Origin: Candidatus Obscuribacterales bacterium
Lineage (GTDB): Bacteria; Cyanobacteriota; Vampirovibrionia; Obscuribacterales; Obscuribacteraceae
NCBI GenBank assembly: GCA_949127735.1
Contig: CASBPX010000104.1
Span: forward strand, 1 to 38,487
Reading direction: 5' to 3'
DNA: 38,487 nt
In this document: one piece after another, positions 31,848 through 38,487 of the stretch
Layout: each line of letters starts with the position of its first letter
How positions within the stretch are numbered: position 1 is the stretch's first letter
Position numbers and translations under genes: made by a program
The notes under the pieces: generated by a model
Databases searched by the model: none
What the model was told of the DNA's origin: nothing
What the model saw: only the letters and a program-made list of their open reading frames with translations

Positions 31848-34658
31848 ATGGTAAGAAGTGCCGGTTCATCACCCATAAGAAGGACGTCGAGTTTGCGCGG
31901 CAGACCTCAGGCTAACGACGACATGGATGATGACGACGACGATCTTGATGATTTTCGTGGTCAGAGACGACCGCGCCCGACTACCGACTCTCAGATGCCC
32001 GAAGGCAAGCACATGCCGCTTACGCCGGGCCCTTCGCTAAACAATATCATTGCCGGATTTTACAACGGCTTACCAGGTCAGCTGCGCGACATGCTGCCTT
32101 TTGGCCAGGAATCACATAGTGGTGGCAGCGGCGGCGGTGGCTCAGACGATGACCCACCACCAGACAAACGCGGTGCCACCAGCTGGCAAGATGTCTGTTT
32201 CATCTATTCCATTCCTGGCGAAGACGAAGAAGACGGCCTGGTAGTTTTATCAGACGGCAGTTTTCGCAAATACATAGCCTGCAAAGGCATTAACGCTCTG
32301 CTTTTCGATGAAGCCGATCGCGAAACCATGGCCCGCACTTTTGCCAACTTTGCCAACTCCTGCGAATCAGATATTCAAATCATCATCAAGAGCCGCAACG
32401 TCTCAGTTGACGAATATCTTTCCCGCTATCAAATTTTGCTGAAAACCGATAATGATTATTTGAAATGGTACGCCGACTACACCGATAAATGGTTCCGCCG
32501 GGTTCAAGACGTTACTTTCGTGCCCCAGCGCGAATTTTATATCGTCATCAGCTTCCACCCGCCAGACTGCAAAAGCGGCAAAATGTGGAACGGCCGCCGC
32601 TCAATTCAAAAGCACGAAGAATATTTAGAATCGCTCAATCGCCTTGTTAAGACTGCCTTTGAACAATTGCGCGGCTCCAACTTGAGACCCAGTATTCTCA
32701 CTCGCAAAGAAGTGCGCAATCTGATTTATTCAGATTTGAATCCATCGCTTTATGAAAAAGACGGCGAGGCACCACCTTCGCGCACCAACGTTTCAGAAGC
32801 TTCAGTACTGGCTGGTTCGGCTTTAAAAGTGACAGACGATCACTTGTGGCTTGACGGCAAATATATCGGCACCCAGTATATGTTTGCTCCGCCCCACGAA
32901 ACCTGGATGGGCTGGCTTGTTGACCTGCTCACTCTATCAGTGGAGTACACTCTTTCGCTCTTCATTCACCAGTGCGATCAAGACAAAGTCAGACGCAACC
33001 TCAAGCTCAAGTATCGTATGGGCCACGTCGCCAGCACACAGCTAGCCACGCCCGACATTGAAGGGATGGAGTCGACAAGATCGGCCGCCACAGCCATTCA
33101 GGAGTTTTTGCGCAGCGCCAATAAAGCTTTTGATACTTCAATGTACATCCGCTCTTATGCCGATTCGCCTGAGCATCTGGCACAAAACATGGATGAAGTC
33201 AGGCGCATTTTCAAAAACCGCGGCGCCCAGATGGATAGAGGGCAAGTGCTGCAACTCGACCTCTGGCAGTCGACGCTTTCAGTGGGCGTAGATCGCATGG
33301 CGGTGGTGCACCGCGTTATGTCACCGATTGTGGGCACCATGTGGCCGTTTTTCACAGCTTCTTGCGGCACTCCTGATGGTGTACCATTTGGTTTTGCTCT
33401 CGCTTCAAGAGAGCCTGTGCTTTTAAATCCGTTCTTCCGGGGCCAGGGTAAAGACGCGAACAATATGTTCGTAGTAGGAACGACTGGTGCCGGTAAATCA
33501 TTCGCCGTATCGATGCTAATTCTGCGCCTTTTGCCACTGGGCACCCGCTTTGTTTTAATTGATAAAACCGTAGACAAATTTGGTGCCTATCGTTTCATTA
33601 CCGAGCTGCTCGGTCCAGAGCTTTGCGCCTACATCGACTTAGGGCCTAGTTCAGGCTACATTCTCAACCCCTTTGATCTCGGCCCCGAAGATAAAGAAGG
33701 CGAGCCTTCTGCCGACAAAATCAGCTCGCTTCTATCATTGCTCGACTTAATGCTGGCCCCTGAAGGTCGAGAAGAATTGAACGTTGAAGAAAAATCATTA
33801 CTCGATGGTTTGATTCGTGTAGCTTACATGGACGCTCATTTTAGAGGCGTCATTCCTACCATGTCAGATTTGGCTCGAGTGACAGCCCAGGCTGCTGCTG
33901 ATGAAGTAGATCCACTGCAACGTGATCGCTTACAGCAATTCGCTCGTGGTCTTTCTCTGTTCACCAGATCTGGTGCCTTTGGTGGATTAGTTGACGGTCA
34001 CACCAATATTGACACCGAAAAACTATTCATCGTATTTGATACCAGAGAGGTTAACGAACCTAGACTGGAAAGAATCGCCGTGTACATTTTGGCTGAGTTT
34101 ATTCGCCGTCGTGCAGCTGATTCAAAAGCAAGGGGAGTGCGCTTTGCCGCCATCATCGACGAAGCCGCTACGCTGATGCGATTTAAAGCCGGAGCGCGCC
34201 TGCTGGACGATTTGTCGAGAAGAGCCAGGCACTACGGTATGATGCTGGTAACAATTACTCAACAGCTGAAAGACTTCTTCAGACAGGCTGAGCAAGCTGA
34301 TTCTGTGGTGAAAAACTCGCACATGAAAATCATGTTGCGGCAAGATCCATCTGACTTGAAAATGCTCAAAGAAACCCTGCGTTTGACCGACGCTGAAACA
34401 GTAGCAATCGAGAATTTCTCTAGAGACGAAGAGAAACGTCGAGACAGCCAGTGCCTGCTAATTGTGGGCGCTGTGCACGGAACGATCAGGCTGGTACCAA
34501 GCCCCATGGACTACTGGATTTGTACTTCAGAGCCAATCAAAGACATTCCTCGCCGTCTAGATATGATCAAAGACGTGAAGGCCAAAAATCCTAAACTTTC
34601 TCATACTGATGCTTGCCGCCAGGCAGTCTATTACCTCGGCTTGCAGCACGAGGGATAG
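31848..34658 (+). CDS. virB4: VirB4/TraC-type secretion ATPase
   Basis: A 936-residue cytosolic ATPase that powers type IV secretion or pilus assembly. The Walker A motif Gly544-Thr-Thr-Gly-Ala-Gly-Lys-Ser551 and the Walker B Ile-Ile-Asp771-Glu772 are intact, followed by the Arg-Arg-Ala-Arg-His-Tyr-Gly and Thr-Gln-Gln segments typical of VirB4/TraC. The N-terminal domain (about 110-500) is the usual VirB4 assembly region. The first 110 residues are an extra disordered extension with a run of Asp at 24-35 and a Gly-rich linker. The ribosome site is weak. The next gene's ATG follows the stop immediately. This is the surest marker that the cluster is a T4SS relative. Confidence 0.93.
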   Translation: MVRSAGSSPIRRTSSLRGRPQANDDMDDDDDDLDDFRGQRRPRPTTDSQMPEGKHMPLTPGPSLNNIIAGFYNGLPGQLRDMLPFGQESHSGGSGGGGSDDDPPPDKRGATSWQDVCFIYSIPGEDEEDGLVVLSDGSFRKYIACKGINALLFDEADRETMARTFANFANSCESDIQIIIKSRNVSVDEYLSRYQILLKTDNDYLKWYADYTDKWFRRVQDVTFVPQREFYIVISFHPPDCKSGKMWNGRRSIQKHEEYLESLNRLVKTAFEQLRGSNLRPSILTRKEVRNLIYSDLNPSLYEKDGEAPPSRTNVSEASVLAGSALKVTDDHLWLDGKYIGTQYMFAPPHETWMGWLVDLLTLSVEYTLSLFIHQCDQDKVRRNLKLKYRMGHVASTQLATPDIEGMESTRSAATAIQEFLRSANKAFDTSMYIRSYADSPEHLAQNMDEVRRIFKNRGAQMDRGQVLQLDLWQSTLSVGVDRMAVVHRVMSPIVGTMWPFFTASCGTPDGVPFGFALASREPVLLNPFFRGQGKDANNMFVVGTTGAGKSFAVSMLILRLLPLGTRFVLIDKTVDKFGAYRFITELLGPELCAYIDLGPSSGYILNPFDLGPEDKEGEPSADKISSLLSLLDLMLAPEGREELNVEEKSLLDGLIRVAYMDAHFRGVIPTMSDLARVTAQAAADEVDPLQRDRLQQFARGLSLFTRSGAFGGLVDGHTNIDTEKLFIVFDTREVNEPRLERIAVYILAEFIRRRAADSKARGVRFAAIIDEAATLMRFKAGARLLDDLSRRARHYGMMLVTITQQLKDFFRQAEQADSVVKNSHMKIMLRQDPSDLKMLKETLRLTDAETVAIENFSRDEEKRRDSQCLLIVGAVHGTIRLVPSPMDYWICTSEPIKDIPRRLDMIKDVKAKNPKLSHTDACRQAVYYLGLQHEG

Positions 34659-35141
34659 ATGGACCAAATATTTCGCTTCAGCAAATGGTTTGTTTTATTT
34701 TGCGCACTACTGGTGGTCGCCAGATTGGCGCAGCAGTATGTGGCTGACCGAGCTTTTGAAGAACGTGCCAGTGCTATGGGTGAGAGGATTTTTGGCTGGC
34801 GCTGGGTCAATGCTGCTGGTAATGTAGATATACAGAGCAGCGCGCAAGTGACCAAAGCTAAAGTCATTCATCGTCGCGAGACTGATGGACAGGTGCGGGT
34901 GGAAGGCACCCAGCTCGTGATGTCACCAGATATAGGGTCAGCCAGCGATATTAAAAATTTAAATTCAGTGGATAATTCAGGCGTTAAATCACAAGGAGAA
35001 ACTCAACCAACAGATGTTAATTCGGCGGGAGCCGGCAGTGCAGGGGCTTCAAGCAAACCCTTATCGGGCAAATTTGCTGCTGTTCTCACTCTCTACAAAG
35101 ACAAGAATGAGTGGAAACTGGGAAAAGTGGAGGCTGAGTAA
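34659..35141 (+). CDS. Single-pass periplasmic protein in the T4SS-like cluster
   Basis: A 160-residue protein with one N-terminal membrane helix (about 8-27) and a periplasmic part. That part has two beta-rich segments (50-90 and 132-160) separated by a Ser/Gly/Asn-rich linker. It starts at the base after the VirB4 stop, so it is clearly co-translated with it. The layout resembles small VirB8/VirB5-class components, but no motif supports a firm name. Confidence 0.7.
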   Translation: MDQIFRFSKWFVLFCALLVVARLAQQYVADRAFEERASAMGERIFGWRWVNAAGNVDIQSSAQVTKAKVIHRRETDGQVRVEGTQLVMSPDIGSASDIKNLNSVDNSGVKSQGETQPTDVNSAGAGSAGASSKPLSGKFAAVLTLYKDKNEWKLGKVEAE

Positions 35142-35144
35142 TAT

Positions 35145-35687
35145 ATGTATTGGAGAGTTCAAAAAGTCGGACCGGAACAGCTGGTAAAGCTTTACGGCGT
35201 GCACTTACTTTTGATTTTAAGTCTGCTTATTAACGGTTTTCAGTGGATCACTCGACCGGCCAAATCAATGCCCGAGGGAGTGAAAACCGACATCGAAGCT
35301 TTTTCGCGCAAACTCACTAATCACCTGCTTGATACCAGCTATATTTCCTGCGAAGCCAATATGACCGCCTTGCGATCTGAGCTTGACCCGCCTCTGGCAG
35401 CCAATCTAACACAACAGGGCATATTGCCCAAGACGGCTCAAGACATGCGCGCTATGGTATTAGATATGCAAGAACGCAAACAGATTTGTGCCGTGCGCAT
35501 CGATGACATCAAAGTCAGCGAACCCACAGCCAAAGGTCTAATTCCGGCCCGAGTGACCGGCATTTGCGCTATTCACTCAGCTGCTGAAACCGCAGAGAGA
35601 CGTTTTACTTTTCAATATTTAATTGGCCAAAGAGGCGATACTGGACAACTCATTCTTTCTCAATATGAAGATCTGTCACCGCAATAG
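35145..35687 (+). CDS. VirB8/TraE-like periplasmic protein (candidate)
   Basis: A 180-residue protein with a short cytosolic N-terminus, one membrane helix (about 17-34) and a periplasmic domain. The domain order (helices around 45-105, then beta strands ending in an aromatic Phe-Thr-Phe-Gln-Tyr strand and a final Leu-Ser-Gln-Tyr-Glu strand) matches VirB8/TraE, which have an NTF2-like periplasmic fold. Two cysteines (about 66 and 106) could form a disulfide with Cys143 nearby. It follows the preceding gene by 3 nt and closes the cluster. The assignment is by architecture only. Confidence 0.6.
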   Translation: MYWRVQKVGPEQLVKLYGVHLLLILSLLINGFQWITRPAKSMPEGVKTDIEAFSRKLTNHLLDTSYISCEANMTALRSELDPPLAANLTQQGILPKTAQDMRAMVLDMQERKQICAVRIDDIKVSEPTAKGLIPARVTGICAIHSAAETAERRFTFQYLIGQRGDTGQLILSQYEDLSPQ

Positions 35688-35740
35688 TGTTAGTTGAAGT
35701 CGTCTGTAGTCACCACCCGTAACACCATAATAAGAGAGCT

Positions 35741-36358
35741 ATGTTTTCAGGAATTGTTGAAGAAGTTGGTCAGGTGCTTGAAATTAGCGATACTGACGGC
35801 GGCCGCCGCCTGAAAATCGGCGCCAAGGACATTATGTCTGACGCTCAGATAGGCGAATCAATTAGTTGCAGCGGCTGCTGTTTGACCGTGGTTGATTTTG
35901 GCAGCGACTGGTTTGCCGTTGACGCTGTGATTGAGACTTTAAGACGCACCAATCTGGGCGATGTAAGAGTCGGCAGTCGGCTCAACTTAGAAAAAGCCCT
36001 GCGGGTGAGCGATCGACTTGGCGGCCATATAGTCACTGGTCATATTGATACAGTGGGTAAAGTGGCTTCAGTTCTAGAAGAAGGCTTCTCTTATCTGGTC
36101 ACTTTTAACTTAGAAGGCCGCTGGGCGCCGTTCTTCGTTGAAAAAGGTTCCGTTTCGATAGACGGCGTTTCACTGACCGTGGCCGATTGTGGAGCCCTGC
36201 CGAAAAATCCCGAAGATGAGTTCTGGTTTAAGGTTGCCCTCATTCCCCACACCTGGGAAGTAACTACGCTCGGACAAATTAAGGCCGGATCGGCTGTGAA
36301 TGTGGAAACTGACATCATTGCCCGCTATGTAGCCAGGCTCACTAATACTAATGGTTAA
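35741..36358 (+). CDS. ribE: Riboflavin synthase, alpha subunit
   Basis: Converts two 6,7-dimethyl-8-ribityllumazine molecules to riboflavin and a pyrimidinedione. The 205 residues contain two lumazine-binding domains. The N-terminal Met-Phe-Ser-Gly-Ile-Val-Glu, the Cys-Leu-Thr-Val active-site loop near residue 48-51, the Gly-Gly-His-Ile-Val-Thr-Gly-His segment and the second-domain Asp-Gly-Val-Ser-Leu-Thr-Val are all present. It begins 53 nt after the T4SS-like cluster with no terminator between. No FMN riboswitch is visible upstream. Confidence 0.96.
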   Translation: MFSGIVEEVGQVLEISDTDGGRRLKIGAKDIMSDAQIGESISCSGCCLTVVDFGSDWFAVDAVIETLRRTNLGDVRVGSRLNLEKALRVSDRLGGHIVTGHIDTVGKVASVLEEGFSYLVTFNLEGRWAPFFVEKGSVSIDGVSLTVADCGALPKNPEDEFWFKVALIPHTWEVTTLGQIKAGSAVNVETDIIARYVARLTNTNG

Positions 36359-36436
36359 TAAAGTTGATCAAAAGGTTCCTTTGGCCCGTTTTCTTGGCTA
36401 TGCTTTGATAGTCCCTTGACATATACAGGAATTCTG

Positions 36437-37777
36437 ATGGAAACAAAAGCGGTTAGCGGCGACCTGCAGGCTCAAGTTGAAACTCAGCAGCCCAGCAATT
36501 CTTCCGGTTTTTCAGCCTCAGATTTTGACCCAGCAACTTTCAACACCATCGAAGAAGCCTTAGCCGACCTTAAGGCCGGCAAGTTTGTCGTAGTCTCAGA
36601 CGACGAGGGCCGCGAGAACGAAGGCGATTTGATTTGCGCCGCCGAGCTCATCACTGCTGAAATGATCAACTTTATGGCCACCGAAGCGCGTGGCTGGATT
36701 TGCCTGTCACTGACAAGTGAACGGGCCGCCGAGCTCGGTCTATCGATGATGGTGGAGCGCAACACCGAATCGCAAGGCACCGCTTTTACCGTCACTATTG
36801 ATGCTGATACCAGATTTGGTGTGACCACAGGCATTAGCGCCTATGACCGTGCCACCACTGTTAAAGTGGCTGTTGATCCGCTATCTAAGCCATCTGACCT
36901 GAGAAGACCTGGCCACGTATCACCATTAGTTGCTAAAGATGGCGGCGTGCTCAAACGGGCTGGCCACACCGAAGCTGCCGTAGACCTGGCTCGCTTGGCT
37001 GGTTGCAACCCCTCTGGTGTAATTTGCGAAATCATGAACGCCGACGGCACCATGGCTCGTGTGCCGCAACTTCGTGAATTTGCTCAGAAGCACAATATCA
37101 AATTTATCAATATTGCTCAGCTGATTGCTTACCGCCTGGTGCGCGAGCGCTTTATCGTTCGTGAAGCTGAATGCGAGATGCCATCAGCCTATGGCGATTT
37201 CAAACTTTATGCTTATCGCAATGTGTTAGATGGCAGTGAGCACATCGCTGTTGTTAAAGGTGATGTTGTCGGACATAGCGACGTCATGATACGCGTGCAC
37301 TCAGAATGTTTGACTGGTGACGTATTTGCCAGCTTGAGATGTGACTGCGGCCCACAGCTAGAAGCGGCCATGGCGCTTATTGCCAAAGAAGAGCGCGGTG
37401 TGCTGGTCTATCTGCGTCAGGAAGGTCGAGGCATTGGTCTGCTCAACAAAATCAAAGCTTATGCCCTGCAAGAAAGCGGCCAAGACACCGTGCAAGCCAA
37501 CGAGTCATTAGGATTTAAACCAGACTTGCGTGATTATGGTGTCGGTGCACAAATACTCAGTGACCTTGGTCTGACATCGGTGCGCATCATCACTAATAAC
37601 CCGAGAAAGATTGTGGGCTTAGAAGGCTATGGCCTCGAAGTTACCGGTCGCGTGAGCATGCCACCATCATGCAACAGTCACAACATGAACTATCTGTTCA
37701 CTAAAAAAGAAAAGCTCGGTCACTGGCTTGAGCTGGCCGGACAAACTGAAAATCAGAACTTTGAGAGAGGCGAATAA
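36437..37777 (+). CDS. ribBA: Bifunctional 3,4-dihydroxy-2-butanone 4-phosphate synthase / GTP cyclohydrolase II
   Basis: Supplies both branches of riboflavin synthesis from ribulose 5-phosphate and GTP. The 446 residues hold an N-terminal RibB domain (about 30-235) with the acidic Asp-Asp-Glu-Gly-Arg-Glu-Asn-Glu loop and the Arg-Ala-Gly-His-Thr-Glu-Ala motif. The C-terminal RibA domain has zinc ligands in the Glu-Cys ... Cys-Asp-Cys-Gly motif and the Gly-Arg-Gly-Ile-Gly-Leu loop. I chose the ATG at 36437 with AGGA 7 nt upstream over the TTG at 36416. The N-terminal 28 residues are an unstructured lead. ribH starts 3 nt after its stop. Confidence 0.97.
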   Translation: METKAVSGDLQAQVETQQPSNSSGFSASDFDPATFNTIEEALADLKAGKFVVVSDDEGRENEGDLICAAELITAEMINFMATEARGWICLSLTSERAAELGLSMMVERNTESQGTAFTVTIDADTRFGVTTGISAYDRATTVKVAVDPLSKPSDLRRPGHVSPLVAKDGGVLKRAGHTEAAVDLARLAGCNPSGVICEIMNADGTMARVPQLREFAQKHNIKFINIAQLIAYRLVRERFIVREAECEMPSAYGDFKLYAYRNVLDGSEHIAVVKGDVVGHSDVMIRVHSECLTGDVFASLRCDCGPQLEAAMALIAKEERGVLVYLRQEGRGIGLLNKIKAYALQESGQDTVQANESLGFKPDLRDYGVGAQILSDLGLTSVRIITNNPRKIVGLEGYGLEVTGRVSMPPSCNSHNMNYLFTKKEKLGHWLELAGQTENQNFERGE

Positions 37778-37779
37778 CC

Positions 37780-38280
37780 ATGGCTAAGGGCGAAGCTGAA
37801 GTAATTGAAGGTCGTTTGATTGCCACCGGATTGCGATTCGGAATTGTAGTTAGCCGCTTCAATGACTTTATTACCAGACCGCTTTTAGATGGTGCTTTAG
37901 AGACCATCAGACGTCATGGTGGCGAACTCAGTGACGTCGAAGTAATGTGGTGCCCTGGAGCATTTGAAATTCCACTGGTGGCCAAACAGGCCGCTTCAAG
38001 CAATCGCTATGATGCCATCATTTGTCTTGGTGCCGTCATTCGCGGCTCCACAGCGCACTTTGATTTCGTTGCCGGCCAGAGCGCGTCTGGTGTGGCTGCG
38101 GTGGCACTAGAAACCAATTTGCCTGTTATTAATGGCATTCTCACAGTTGATTCAATCGAGCAAGCTATTGAGCGCGCAGGCACTAAAGCTGGCAACAAAG
38201 GCTCAGAAGCGGCTGCCTGTGCTATCGAAATGGCTAACTTGCTGGCTGCGATGAAAAGCCATGCAGAAGTTAAGGCTTGA
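37780..38280 (+). CDS. ribH: 6,7-dimethyl-8-ribityllumazine synthase
   Basis: Condenses the products of RibA/RibD and RibB to form the lumazine precursor of riboflavin, usually in 60-mer or pentameric shells. The 166 residues show the Arg-Phe-Asn motif near 26-28, Pro-Gly-Ala-Phe-Glu-Ile-Pro (59-65), the Gly-Ala-Val-Ile-Arg-Gly-Ser-Thr substrate loop and the following His (about 92), and the C-terminal helix. It is tightly packed after ribBA and overlaps the following lipoprotein frame by 20 bp. Confidence 0.97.
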   Translation: MAKGEAEVIEGRLIATGLRFGIVVSRFNDFITRPLLDGALETIRRHGGELSDVEVMWCPGAFEIPLVAKQAASSNRYDAIICLGAVIRGSTAHFDFVAGQSASGVAAVALETNLPVINGILTVDSIEQAIERAGTKAGNKGSEAAACAIEMANLLAAMKSHAEVKA

Positions 38281-38487
38281 GCTTAAATACTTAAGCAGAA
38301 AAATTGGGTGGCTGTTTGCTGCGCTGTTAATTGTGGCTGTTTCAGGCTGTTCTGCCGGAAAGCCTTCTTTGTCTGAGACTCTGAATCACGGTATAAATTT
38401 CGGTGACTGGAAACAGACCGAAGCACTCTGCAATCAAATTCTTGAGAAAAATCCTGATGATGCCGATGCGCTTTTGGCGAGGGCACG
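38261..38487 (+). CDS. TPR-like lipoprotein, truncated by the window edge
   Basis: The frame opens at ATG 38261 inside the end of ribH and runs off the window with at least 75 residues. A basic N-region, a hydrophobic helix and a Val-Ser-Gly-Cys30 lipobox indicate a lipoprotein. The downstream part (Asn-Phe-Gly-Asp-Trp, then [12 protein letters not shown]) has the spacing of a TPR unit. Its ribosome site is weak, so it may be translated by coupling to ribH. The strong lipobox and TPR signature argue for a real gene. Confidence 0.7.
   Translation, partial: MQKLRLELKYLSRKIGWLFAALLIVAVSGCSAGKPSLSETLNHGINFGDWKQTEALCNQILEKNPDDADALLARA

Noticed and set aside
18545-35687. Integrative conjugative element
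   Set aside because: No integrase, relaxase, coupling protein or attachment-site repeats were seen, and housekeeping genes flank both sides.
36359-36436. Possible FMN riboswitch before ribBA or ribE
   Set aside because: Neither short gap contains the conserved blocks of the FMN element, and both are too short for the full fold.

Overview
The window is a chromosomal segment of about 50% GC that appears to come from a non-photosynthetic relative of the cyanobacteria (Melainabacteria/Vampirovibrionia, perhaps Obscuribacterales). The main clue is the respiratory complex I cluster. Its NuoK core and NuoB read much like cyanobacterial NdhE and NdhK, the order is nuoA-B-C-D-H-I-J-K, and the NADH-input subunits (nuoE/F/G) are absent, as in cyanobacterial NDH-1. 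The lineage is an inference from remembered family sequences; no search was run.

Layout. 1-1435: a small secreted coiled-coil protein and, convergent to it, rnc (RNase III), sharing one bidirectional terminator. 1883-8509: the nuo operon, in which NuoB, NuoC and NuoI carry Ala/Lys/Pro-rich disordered tails and NuoK has an extra N-terminal three-helix block. 8537-9583: a BASS-family transporter. 9597-11039 (minus): an OtsA-like GT20 glycosyltransferase. 11268-18095 (minus): a tight gene string running from two secreted TPR proteins through two small membrane proteins and a secreted beta-rich protein (possibly VirB10-like) into ubiX and rimM. 18120-18544: a divergent regulatory region with inverted repeats. 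18545-35687 (plus): the most unusual part, a type IV secretion-like (T4SS) cluster. 35741-38487: riboflavin genes ribE, ribBA, ribH, then the start of a TPR lipoprotein cut by the window edge.

The T4SS-like cluster encodes two Gly-rich secreted proteins, a 693-aa lipoprotein, two tandem paralogous VirB6-like polytopic membrane proteins (the second 1889 aa with a roughly 1390-aa repetitive tail), a DUF2225 zinc-ribbon protein, a VirB3/PrgI-like protein, a VirB4-type ATPase, and two small single-pass proteins, the last with VirB8/TraE-like architecture. No relaxase, VirD4 coupling protein, VirB11 or recognisable pilin lies in the window. This suggests a dedicated envelope or secretion machine rather than a mobile conjugative element. 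The tandem, tail-extended VirB6 proteins recall the expanded VirB6 families of Rickettsiales, but in an unrelated lineage.

No tRNA, rRNA, CRISPR array, transposase or integrase was seen.
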